Of a stretch of 64,000 nt of DNA, positions 24,213 to 35,600 are shown piece by piece. The first letter of the stretch is position 1; each line of letters opens with the position of its first letter. The stretch is taken from assembly GCA_022113835.1 (NCBI GenBank), contig JAILWY010000001.1:15430501-15494500 (forward strand). The letters are read 5' to 3'. The notes beneath the pieces are model-generated. The model searched no databases. It saw only the letters and a list, made by a program, of their open reading frames with translations, and was not told the origin of the DNA. Made by a program: the position numbers and the translations under genes. Source of the DNA: Atopsyche davidsoni (lineage: Eukaryota > Arthropoda > Insecta > Trichoptera > Hydrobiosidae).

Positions 24213-24580
24213 TTTGACCCCGTTGTGCGCGGTTTCACTGTAACGCGAATTTCAAATTTCGCGATAAAATACCTCGCATTACGCGAATTTATTATTTTAA
24301 GAATGTGTATGAACATAATGTAGTCATTGACTTGTCTTAACAATTAAAAACAGCGTTGGGTGTTATGAATGTATTTTACAAGAACGTAAAAGAAACGCTA
24401 CCCAAAAGACAATACATGTAATTTTCAGTAAAAATAACATGTAATACTGCATAAATTAAAGTGATTGATTCAAATGCTTCGTTTTGACTGTATGTTTAAT
24501 CGTAAAATCCGATATACGCGAATTTCACTTAACGCGATTTTTTCCGGAACGTATCCCTCGCGTAAAGCGGGGTATTACTG
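24213..24580. mobile_element. Tigger/pogo-like element, 5' truncated
   Basis: Nearly identical in its interior to the complete copy at 26507-26905. The right end tcgcgtaaagcggggtattactg is intact and followed by TA (24581-24582). The left terminal repeat is missing: the match begins at gaccccgttgtgcgcggttt. Confidence 0.8.
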
Positions 24581-25261
24581 TATTCGTATCGCGCATTAAC
24601 TGTTTAAAAAATAAATATTTTTAAGGCGTAGAATAAAAAATAGCAATGACTCCATTGAAAACGAACGATTGATAGACGTTTTTATTTTGAGGGAAAGCGA
24701 CATTTTTCTTCCTCAAATACATTCGGGGATTGCTTAAACAGAATCTTTGTTTGATGATATAAATATATACAAAGACAGTAAATGTTCACAAAATTGTAAT
24801 AGGTACTGTTTCGTTTGAAAACAGTTCAGTTCAGCTCGTGTAAAATGAACAAGTAAAGCAGACGTGTTACAATAATAGAAATTACTTAGTTACTGTGTAA
24901 TTTAATCAGGGGACCTCTGACCTACGGATATTTTTGCATAAATGACATCACTTTTGAGTGCTTTGAAAAGGAGTGATTCAAGATCGTTCATTAGATCATT
25001 TAAAATAAGTAAACTGTGATACATAACATGAATAATAAGAGATTATAAAATCATATAAATTATGACTGTTTTCTGGTCAATAGATATATTACATCATTGT
25101 TATGTGTGTTTCATTAAATTTAAAAAAATGCATCACATTCAAGTAACGCTTATCACAGTCATGAGTATATTTTCATATTTTGCTGTATAATATTAATCTC
25201 ACGACGTTTATTAGATACTTTATGTGTTGCTCATATATACTGTATGTTTGAAACACAGTAC

Positions 25262-25600
25262 GCATAGCTGCAAATTACAAATTAAATATTAGTATCACAT
25301 CGCAATGCGGGCCTGGTGGCTTGGCTGCTAAGCAGTCGGTGGTTGGCGCATTCACCAGTTAGTTGATCTCTGATTCCGAGTACTGTTATAAAATAATGCG
25401 CAGTCACGGATCCAGCTTCAGCCCTGCTCGTGGCAGAATGGCACATTTCTTCACGCCCGGCCTGGCGAGGGACAGAGAGAGGACACTCCACGCGAGACAG
25501 CAGGACATACGCCATCATCTGTTACCCCGAGCTATCAAAGCAACATCTCCCTTTGGATGTACCTCCTTAATCATACTTTTCCATGAGTAAGAGAAATGCA
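25262..25600. other. Moderately GC-rich patch, no supported gene
   Basis: Frames of 75-78 codons overlap on both strands here, but neither has a recognised domain or splice context. Left unassigned. Confidence 0.3.
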
Positions 25601-25863
25601 AGCTGATGCTACATATTTAGTTTTATTTTAAAACTATTCTTAAATATCAAATATGTGTATGCCTCAAAGTATGTAATTGCCAGTAGATGTCAACCATGCA
25701 TATTGGCGAAACTAGTAACGTATAAAAACAATATAATGGAATCCCACAAAGCACGTTTTGTCAAAAAATATTACAATAAATACATACAGTGTATGGTTTA
25801 GATACTAATGAATTTGATAAAAAGTAGATATATGATAATAATTCATTGTTTGTACCTGATTGA

Positions 25864-26045
25864 TAATGATTAAGTACATTTTTTCAAATATTGAAAATTG
25901 ATTAAAGAAACTCTTAGAAAAATATCATTCCACACAAATCACGATGATATTTTTCTAAGAGATTCTTTATGTATTTTGTATTAAAATGTATTTTTTTTAA
26001 ACCTGTATAGGCAAAATCGTACTTCACAAAAATCAATAATATGTT
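25864..26045. repeat. Dispersed repeat family C, second copy
   Basis: Shares atgattaagtacatttttt, gaaactcttagaaaaatatc and cctgtataggcaaaatcgta with 3239-3385. It contains a hairpin of aaactcttagaaaaatatca against tgatatttttctaagagatt. Confidence 0.7.
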
Positions 26046-26239
26046 TATACCTGGTTTAGCAAATAGCGCTTACCATCACCACATGATTTCTCATTGTGAA
26101 ACGTGAAAATGTTTATCTTCATAATGAAACAAGTCGATATAACATACGTCGCAATAACAAGTCGAACACAACCAAACTGTCTCTAATATCTTACTCTCTT
26201 GATTGAAAAATCATCAGAATAATGATTAATGATTGTTTT

Positions 26240-26480
26240 TAAATGTATATCGATATCGGAGGGCGAGGTCTCGCGGAGGGTTTGTTGACGTTTCGGGGGT
26301 ATCCCTTGACGCCTTCTGGGGACCTCGAAGGTGGGGCGGGGACCACCCCCAGGCGGGACGGGGACCACCCCCACAGGCGCGGCCAGCGGGGGTCAGCGCC
26401 CGCCCGTGAATATATAACTAATCGATATCATTTGTACAACCCCACGGAAGTGCACCCCCCGGCCTGAATCTCGCCGCCAT
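26240..26480. other. GC-rich block with a short direct repeat
   Basis: ggcggggaccacccccaggc followed by gggacggggaccaccccca forms a two-copy direct repeat at about 26335-26374. No gene recognised. Confidence 0.45.
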
Positions 26481-26506
26481 TGATAAACTACCCATGAAAC
26501 ACTGTA

Positions 26507-26905
26507 CAGGCATACCCCGCTTTACGCGACCCCGTTATGCGCGGTTTCACTATAACGCGTTTCACTATAAAATGCCTTGCATTACGCGAATTTCTTATTT
26601 AAAGAATGTGTATGAACATAATGTTGTCATTGACTTCTCTTAACAATTAAAAACAACGTATTTTACAAGAACGTAAAAGAAACGCTACCCAAAAGACAAT
26701 AGATGTATTTTTTAGTAAAAAATAACATGTAATACTGCATAAAGTGTTCTTAGAATTAAAGTGATTGATTCAAATGATTCGTTTTTTTTTTTGTATTAAG
26801 TTTTGACTATGTATGTATGTTGAATCGAAAACCCCGATATATGCGAATTTCACTTAACGCGATTTTTTCCGGAACGTATCCCTCGCGTAAAGCGGGGTAT
26901 TACTG
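26507..26905. mobile_element. Tigger/pogo-like non-autonomous element, complete
   Basis: Left end caggcataccccgctttacg (then cga) and right end cgtaaagcggggtattactg form terminal inverted repeats, flanked on both sides by TA (26505-26506 and 26906-26907). The 399-bp interior lacks a transposase. TA target and CAGT(A/G)-type ends place it in the pogo/Tigger group of the Tc1/mariner superfamily. Confidence 0.85.
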
Positions 26906-26909
26906 TAGT

Positions 26910-28880
26910 TAATTCACACTGTATAAATTTACGTTTTTTTTTTAATATGTTAACTTCATAATTATATTCACAGAATAGTTAATATAACCTTTACAAAATA
27001 TCCAAAACATTTACATTTAGTCAATACATTACGTAGTACGGACAAATAAAACGAAATCAATCGTTGCACTCTCTGGCACACTAACAATTTATAAAAATAC
27101 AAAGAGATCTCCAAAATTTGAACATTTTAATACAAATAGCGTTTTTTTTTTTAAATATAGATTTGGTACCTTGCTTGTTATGTACAAGGTTTTCCATAAC
27201 AATTTGGGGAAATTTTCCAAACTAGTCAAGCGAAATTGTGCTATACATGGGAGTGACTGAAGCTACATCCCCTGGTTTATCCTCTTTGTGGTTCTGATGA
27301 CAAGAAACCATCCAGTGACTTCATCATCTGTGGATGTCTCGCCACTGACTTCAGGTCCTCCTGTCGGCATTGGCTCTCCAGTTGGTGTCTCTGAAGGCTA
27401 AAGATGGGGCATGAACTTACAAGGCGGATCACTGTTTGTGGAGTGGGTTACAAATGGCGTTATGATAGATCCAGCGGGGTGGATTTGACACTTTAATTTC
27501 TTTCAACTCTCATATAACGCGATACACTTATAACATGGTTTTCGTTCAACAACATTCCATCAACTAAATTGGCTAAAAAACAAACTAAATAAATCTTATT
27601 TATATGCATTAACATACTTGTGATTCACTGTATAAGAAAATTGTGTTGTAAGATTTTTGAGTTATGTCATTGCGCGGGTGTATCGACATGGCAGTTCGGC
27701 TCGTAGAAAAGCAATCACTTCGACTGTTGACGTTGTCTTTGTAGTCCTTCAGATTTATTGCTTCCTCCAGTGATCTCGTCTACGGCTTTCAGTGTCCTCC
27801 GACACGAGATACCTTTATTTATAGACGCAGCCTCCCTCTGACACGGGGACGCGTCACTCCCGCCGCTGGGGAGCTGTTGACGTCGAAAGTGTTATTTATC
27901 TAATAACTCAACAACCAACCAAATCATTACACACTGAAATAGCTGCTACCTGCATATTACATTTCACCCCATTTAAATGTCAACACTTTATAATAAATTA
28001 ACTGAAAATCGATTTTTAATATTAAAAAAACGACTGTAATAAAATTGCCACTCTTCCAATATACTGACAAATTATATAATTGACTAATAATACATTTTAA
28101 TTAATCCCTATAGTATTTGCGAAGTATTTGACGAATAACGTTGCATTTCATGTCAATTTATGTGTAGAGTTATTGTAATATTGACAAACAATGTTATTTA
28201 CAGTTTGTTTTAAATAAATATAAGAAGTACGTTTCACTAATAAAAAATAATTTACGTTTTTTTATTAGTGTCTGTATTTAAAAATAACACTCATCTTTTA
28301 CTAACGATTATACCAAATACATGGCACAAATATTTGATAGTTTAAAATATAAATAGATATAATAATTAGTGTATATCCACGACAGGGTTATATTATAATA
28401 CTGTTATGTTCGTAACTTCCTATCCATTTTGCTAAATCATATCTGTTGGTTTAGTATTCTAGCATTATAACTATTTTGTACCTAGGCTACATTTTTTTGT
28501 ACTAAGCCTCTATTTTTTTTAAGTCGACACAATACACGCAAGAAACCGACTATTGTGTACATTCCGATGCCGAAATATTGGCCCGACCCGATGAGCGAAT
28601 AGAACCGAAATACTTTTTTTACAAATAAAACTTATCCACACGGAAATAGCAGACAATAATGGTAAACAAACGTTACCGCATCTTACCCGTTTGATTCTCG
28701 CTCGGGGTGATTATTCCCAGCTGTGATGTGTTTCTTGGAAAGACCTGAAACTGTTGCGATGTCAATCAGATTTGTAGTATTTAGAAAGCTTAATCAAATA
28801 CTCTTTTTTTTTTTTCGTATTGTCGTTATTTTCTTTCTCATTTATAGGTTTTGAAAGGGTCAAGAAAATCTGAAGTTACG
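26910..28880. other. Intergenic stretch, no gene recognised
   Basis: Mostly AT-rich. A GC-richer segment at 27240-27420 and another at 27770-27890 (minus-strand TATAAATA at 27816-27823) have no supported exon. Confidence 0.45.
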
Positions 28881-28884
28881 GCTC

Positions 28885-28950
28885 ACGCTCAACATGAGTA
28901 TATGCTAAGTGAAATCCTCTGAGGAGAGGCACTTGATGATGAAGAACGCT
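28885..28950 (-). repeat. Family A fragment
   Basis: The minus strand reads cttcatcatcaagtgcctct, then cctcagaggatttcac and catatactcatg, i.e. the 5' part of family A. Confidence 0.6.
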
Positions 28951-29571
28951 GGTTATATCAATAGATCTACTGATATTTCAGGAATCAATAAATTACTTTT
29001 GATTTGCAGAACATTATCAAAAGTTACTGTGGCTCTTTGTTTATTTGACTGATTGTTTCGGTAAAGAGGAATGAGCTGTGTTAGATTGAATTTTTTAATT
29101 ATTCGGGTACAAGTTAGGAAGGCAGGCGGATTTTCAAAGCTCCAAGGTAAAATTTAAAAAAATATAGCCTGTAATATATTTTATAGCTTACTTTTACGTG
29201 TCGTCGTCGGCTCTCAGGTGAGACTTGTTAGGGTTAATAATATAAGGTTCGTACAGTTTATTTGTCCAGCTGGGTGTATTTCAGGGTAAATATTTTGAGT
29301 TGTGACGATTCAACGCCGGTTTTTTTTCTGTGAAAGATAAATATATTTATTGAAAAATGGTTTCATCTCACGCGCTCCGGAGCAGGTGGGGTGTTTTTTT
29401 TTAGAGTGCAATAACTTCTGATACAGCCTCCTTGCACTCGCACTCGGGAGACGCGCAAGCTGCCCGCGCCGCACCTGCCGCACTTGCCGCCTCCGCCAGC
29501 TTCCTGAACCATGTGGCACCTTTTACTTTAATCAATTATTTACAGTGCTGTACTTATTTGATCCTTTACGC

Positions 29572-29820
29572 CAGGGGTCCCCAACCTTGTTGCACCCAAG
29601 AGCACATTTTCCAAGGGCAGTGGGCACCATTTATTTTTTCAAAAGAAATATAATTTTGAAAATATTGTGTTCAATTTCTGGATATAATTATTTTCGCTTA
29701 TATTTCTCTGTTACTACTACTAAATATTAATATTTTTTATCGTGGTCGCGCAGCGGCGGGCACACGTAAAACGGTCGGCGGGCGCCACGGTGCCCGCGGG
29801 CATAAGGTTGGGGACCACTG
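29572..29820. mobile_element. hAT non-autonomous element with perfect target duplication
   Basis: A 249-bp element with ends caggggtccccaacctt and aaggttggggaccactg (hAT type), bracketed by identical 8-bp duplications ctttacgc at 29564-29571 and 29821-29828. The right third is GC-rich (cgcagcggcgggcac); no transposase frame. The intact duplication indicates a comparatively recent insertion. Confidence 0.93.
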
Positions 29821-29829
29821 CTTTACGCA

Positions 29830-32800
29830 GACTCGATCTTATCGATGTTGTCGTCTTTTCAGCACAATTGTCATTTTTCGTATTTTTTGAATAAATATGT
29901 GGTGTACTGATATCAATTCGTGAATGATAGATTTGTATAAAATAAAACTAACAGTTCTTTAAATGTAAATATAAAATTGTGAGTTTAATTTTGTTTATTT
30001 ATACACTCATCGCTAGCTTTAAAGTAAACTTTTACATTACTATTTTCTAGTATGCATGAAATGTAATTAACGCGTCAAAAAAATAATTAAATAGCCAGTT
30101 TACGATGCCGAATTTTGTATTATTTTTAAAGCAGGTGTATATTTCATTTAACAAAATTGTTAAAATATAAATATATCGATTCCTTGGATAGAATTCCAGC
30201 GGAAGCAGACATCCATTGAATGTGTCATTAATGGCACATCATAATCATAATGATGGCGTGTGTCTAACTTAAAACCACGTGCCGAGCACTATAAGCCGAT
30301 AATGAAATACCTGAGCATGTTACAAGGTGTGAATGAATAATTAAAATTACGTCCACATGTATACTTATTACACTAATAAACACGAAAACATACAACAGCA
30401 CCTACGAATTCGTCGAGAACGCACTGCCATTTTGGTGGACTCTTAGAGCCAAGCAAAACATCGAAAATATCTGCTTCTATATAAATGAATACAGTTCATC
30501 TTTATATTCTAATATCTTACCTTAAGTATACCTGCTCCCTTTGTGTTCTCAGGATACTAAGAGCATAAAAGATCGTTTATAGAAACTAAAAAAAAATAAC
30601 GGTCATAGATCGGAGGCTTCCAGTGACACTGCAAATAAATAACAAAATTTGTTCGCACGAGAAGATTAACTATTAATAGTGTCATGTAATATTTAGAGAT
30701 ATAAAAGTTAAATACTTCATCATATCACTGACGTCACTTTAAAAATGTCCGAATCCATTTTTGCTAGTTTTACTGTCTGATTTATTATTATTCAAACCAT
30801 ATTTGTTTCAAATATGAAAAAAATATATGTATTTATGTTAATGCTGCAAAACTAACAAATGGTATTGGCCTTTATACTGATTAAGTCACGGATACTATGA
30901 ATTATGGCATAGTTTATATTTATCGCAGCAATTATTGTTATTAATGCATCGGCGAGAGTGCAAAGCATTTTTTTAAAAATAAATACTAATAAATCGCTGT
31001 CGACGGCCAGGGAAAAGAGAATTGTTTCTATAACAATGACGTTAATATAATTAATTTGTCATGCTCTGCACCTGCGCCTAATTTTAGGGTGTTTTATAGC
31101 TGACACTTCTTACTTAAATTTATCGGAGTTATTTAATATTATTTTTCTCGTACGTAAAAATAATTGCTACAATAGATAAAAAATAATTTTGATAACTTCA
31201 CTGCTTTTCAGCTTGTATGGACCGCACGCCACTGGCATACTATATATATTGTAAATGTATAAATTGTTTTTTTTTTTATTTATTTATATCATGCAGTTTG
31301 TTGAATGGTGAAGCTTAAATGTCAAATTCAATTTTTTTTTATTTCGTACCCATGTATAAAAAAATATTACGAAATTTTATTATGGAATCAACGCTACATT
31401 AAGTGTATAAAAAAATACATTTATTGATACTTTGAATATTGAGTTACTGTGCTCGCAGAAGGTTTTCTTCTCAAGGGCCAACTGTACATAAATTGGGGTG
31501 GAATCGGCGGCTCAGATGCGCTCCTGCCCTGCTGAGGGTCGCGCTCCCGATTTATGATGACGCAGGCTACAAATTTCTCGGCTAGTCTATCCGACCCCTC
31601 TTCGCAGAATAAAAGCATGAATAACACTCAACTCATCATGGCAAGAGTTATTGCCGAGTTTATTTATATCCTGGCTGCTTTGTAATTGTTGATAAAAAAA
31701 TGCGAGAATACAAATGTTATTGCTTAGACGTGATATTATAAATAACACAGTGCATCCGACTGAAATAATTATATATAAATTCATTTTACGCTTAAATTTG
31801 CGGTGCATTTTATATATTTTTTTGCTTTATGTATTTTGACATAAATAACATATTTTTTTGAGAAAAAAGCCTTTTTTTATTAATCATACAAAGTGTTGGT
31901 TTGTCGTTTTATATTTTAAATAACAATACAATTTACAAGTACGTTTTTTTTTTTTTTTTGAGAATAACAGTGTTTGGATCTATTTTCTTGACATATACTA
32001 ATGAAAAAGTTGGCCGGGGACAATAATTTAAGTCAAGAAAATAGTTTCAGACAATGTTAATATCAAAAATTATGGAAACCACGATGTCATATTGTATAGA
32101 TTTTTTTTGTGCTGCCAAATGAATAATATTTTCAATTTGCTTCATTTAATTTTACACGCAACAATGCGGAAGTACCTTAGATGAGTTATAGAAAACCGGG
32201 GGTAGCTTTCGACTGGCCGGGGAGCAACAACCCCAGTTTCGCCCCAGATACTGACTAAACGCATATTTTAAATTATGTCATCTATCCCGCGATTATAACA
32301 TCCCCTGTCCCGTCGGCCATATCTCACAGCAGGGGCTGCCACCCTTCCCAGAGGAATGATGAATGACGATTTGCCACCATTAAAATAATTCTAACCGCCT
32401 TCTCCACAACTACTCTGTTGCTGAGAAGTTTATCGCGCAAGTGTGAAATATTATAAAAATAAGGCGTTGAAGTTATGAAGAATGGTCACTCTTATAACAT
32501 AAAAATAAAAAATATATTTTATTTGGTATTTTTATTTATTATAGGAGCCAAAAATATTAAGGGGAAAAATATCACCTCTAATACAAAGTTTGAATACATG
32601 TTATTTATTAATTTTGTATCTCTTCGCTTATATTTACTATAAAATTTTCACGTTTCATTTAACACATTTTTTTGTTTTTGTCACTAATAAATTCGCTACA
32701 AAAACAAAGGCACGCCACTGTTTATATCTACAAATAAAAACTTATTATTACTTGTTGATGTACTATCGAGAAATTTTACGTCTTCTGCCGTGAGTTATAT

Positions 32801-33400
32801 ACATAAATAAAAAAAACATCCCTTCGCATTTCTTCCAATAAACTTTCAATTTCCATCTTGTTAAAGACCAAGCACCTAAATATACACCTACTACATAACC
32901 GAAACACCTTGCAATCATTTCAGATCGGATATTATTTATAAACTAGTAATGTAGCCCGTCACAAAATGACGAATTTGATGAACGATGCGTCTAAATTCTC
33001 GCGGTTAACGACATCTCGCGGCGAAGAAGTGAATTATATAATTAAAGTTTAGCTAAAGCATATTTTAAAGTTTATGAATGAAAATATTATCCTATCGTCT
33101 TGAAATTCGGCACATAGCTGCGGAAAAATTTACTTAACTTATGTGCAAAAAATCAGCGTTGTATCTTTTAAGATATTCTATACAGAACGGAAAAATGAAA
33201 CATACATACAAACATACAAATAAACACACAATGGCTATTATTATAGTAGATTCGACTTCCTATTCTCGTTTATCCCAAATTTAATATTACTTCACAAATA
33301 TACACTCAATCATACTCAATTTTAAATCAATCGTGTACATTTATTACTAATCGTTTAAATTAACTGCTTTTTTTACATTATAAGAGTATGATTTTGCAAA
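29830..33400. other. Intergenic stretch, no gene recognised
   Basis: AT-rich with T-runs near 31270 and 31947, a CRE at 30729-30736, and a moderately GC-rich segment at 32180-32460. No coding or RNA gene is supported. Confidence 0.5.
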
Positions 33401-33404
33401 TAAT

Positions 33405-33450
33405 CAATATTTTTTAATAGAAAGTACTTGGTGGAATTTTATTAATTTAT
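33405..33450 (-). repeat. Family B terminal fragment
   Basis: tcaatattttttaatagaaa then gtacttggtggaatttt matches the outer end of family B (tcaatatttttgacagagag, then tacttggtggaatt). Confidence 0.5.
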
Positions 33451-33937
33451 CAAATTAAATTTTTAGTGATGTTTCCACTTTTTTTCATTTATTGAATCGA
33501 ATTCATCAAAAATATATCACAAAATATTATTTGACACGTAATGCATACATTCGCGTTTAACTCCACGCCGCTGTTGTATACCAAGTGGGCGACACAACAG
33601 TTATCTGTGAGCTTTCAGGCATTTTACCCGCATAAGCCTCTTGCGCTCTGCTCGTGTTCTTTGGATGGAATAAACTGCAGAAGAAGTTTTATGAATGCCG
33701 CGGGCATTGTGACAAGTCTCCGAGTCTGATGAGAGTGCCTCCCTCTCCTGCCCCCTTCTGCCTCTTCCCGCCCCCTCCTCTCAGTAACCACTTTTTGTCT
33801 GGCAGACGTCTGCCGCTCCAGGGCTGCTGCCCCAGAGACGTAGAGTGGACGCTTATAGTATCAACTTAATACATATTTGAAAAGTTTGCTTGTACGTTGT
33901 CATAAGTTATATTTAAAGATAAAATGTTAAAATATAT
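33451..33937. other. Intergenic, GC-rich patch at 33690-33840
   Basis: A pyrimidine-rich, GC-richer patch with overlapping short frames but no recognised product. Confidence 0.4.
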
Positions 33938-34285
33938 TCTTCATCAAGTGGCTATCCTCAGATGAGGTTGGCGACTATTTCACAGAGCATATACTCATGC
34001 AAAGCCAGTATTCATGGTGTCCCCGAATCCTTCTACACAGCAGTTTTATATTGGAAGAAAAAGTTTGCATATTGCTGCTGCTCAATAGCATTATTATATA
34101 ATCATTTCCTTACAAAGCTCTGTCGTTTAGATCTGATACTCTTTCAATAGCAGGAGCCTCCTACATCTCTCCACAATCGTTCAAGTCCACTACTCCATTA
34201 CCGATCCTTTAAAAGTACTCAGGGTACAGAATGGCAGCCATGCACATGCAAAAAAATGGGAAGAGCGGGGAGGAAACTATCACAT
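33938..34285 (+). repeat. Dispersed repeat family A, near full-length copy
   Basis: Same block order as 12133-12505, from cttcatcaagtggctatcct through cagttttatattggaagaaa and accgatcctttaaaag to gagcggggagg. Confidence 0.8.
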
Positions 34286-34911
34286 ACAGTAATATTCTAT
34301 ACATAATATTTCAGGCTCTCAAGTGAAGTCCCAACGGGGCGACATGAAACATTTTACGAATTTTATAATCTTCATTATTTTTTTGTTGTTTTTGTTAGGG
34401 TTATTTAAATTGTCGATATTTTTTTTTAAAGTAAATCCAGTGAACAAAATTCTGAAGATCGCGTCTCCGCCGGAGCGGGCCATTACGGAGTCAGAAGGTG
34501 TACATTTTGCAATAATGACGTAATATTGTACTGCATCGCATTTCTTAGTATTGCCATTTTATTATTCAATTTTGTCGCTAAAAATAGCCGCAATGGCAAC
34601 ACTTTAAAATGCAGCGCGTATTTAATGAGACCTGACTTAAAAATGATCTTATATAAAAGACTGCTATACAAATCATCTTGGTGAAATTTATTGTAATGTC
34701 TAATGATGCCTAATGGTTTATTACGTCGTCTTCTGTGAATGAATAAAATACATTTTATTTTTAGAAGTGCATACATTGATTTTACAATAATTTATTTGAA
34801 CTCATTTATAATAATTTAAAAATAAAATAAATCATTTATTTCCATAATACAATCCAAATATATTTATAAAAATTCCAGACCATATATTTAGTTTTCTTTG
34901 AAAGAATTTCG

Positions 34912-35000
34912 TTCTTGGATGCTCTCCTGCGCTTTTTCTCCAAAGCACTGGCGTTTCGGTCCCGGTACTGTAATCGTCTTCAAGGATTTATCATAATCAA
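34912..35000 (-). ncRNA. Family E end with hammerhead-like core
   Basis: Read on the minus strand: cttgaagacgattacagtac, cgggaccgaaacgccag, about 40 bp, then atccaagaac. The order of core and terminal (a)tccaagaa matches the family E end at 11358. GGTCCCG/CGGGACC pairing is possible; the core has an extra T before GAAGA. Confidence 0.45.
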
Positions 35001-35163
35001 ACCTAGGGATAAAATTTTTCTTTGTTCAAATAATACCGTAACCTTGAAAGCATCACCCATACAATTAATAGACACTACGCGCTGTTAAGTAACACCCGAC
35101 TTACGGTGATGTGATAGGTCAAATTTTCGGGCGCGCAAATTTCTACACGTCGAGCGTGATTAT

Positions 35164-35345
35164 AATATTTAAAATAAAACACTATAGTGATTTCTTCACG
35201 TGTTAATTTTTATTGGTACGAGTCGACTGGACTGAAACTTGACTCAGTTTGATAACGCCAACGCGAAAGGTATGCGAAACCGGTCACCAATAAAAATCAC
35301 TAAAGTATTTTATTTTAAATATTAAAATGTAATTCCACCAAGCAC
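35164..35345. mobile_element. Family B inverted-repeat element
   Basis: Left arm aatatttaaaataaaacact...ttaatttttattggt faces right arm accaataaaaatcactaaag...ttaaatatt. The middle holds cagtttgataacgccaacgc and gaaaccggtcacc, the hammerhead-like core of the family, and the end has the standard aattccaccaagcac tail. Confidence 0.7.
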
Positions 35346-35389
35346 TGTATCAAAAATATTGATTACTCAATGAACTTACGGTAAGACGG

Positions 35390-35600
35390 CACGCATGACC
35401 GGAATAGTGTCTTCCGCGGCACTGGCCCGACTCACCTGCTCGAGGAGGGGCTTCCTTTTGTGTCCCGGGACATGAAAGGCCCCGCAGCCGACTCCTCGAC
35501 TTCTCCCGTGTCCGCTTTTTACAGGACGGATGCCCATTGCATATTTATGTACTTACAATTCAGTGGAGCCGCCCGAGGCAGGGCAGGGCTTGGGGGACCC
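35390..35600. other. GC-rich block, no gene recognised
   Basis: A GC-rich patch in AT-rich sequence; the 87-codon frame here has no recognised domain. Confidence 0.35.

Noticed and set aside
25282..25590. Overlapping open frames on both strands
   Set aside because: Shadow frames in a locally GC-rich patch, with no motif or homologue recognised.
27180..27530. Degenerate coding sequence of a transposon
   Set aside because: Composition suggests old coding DNA and aacgcgatacacttataaca resembles Tigger ends, but frames are broken and no motif is readable.
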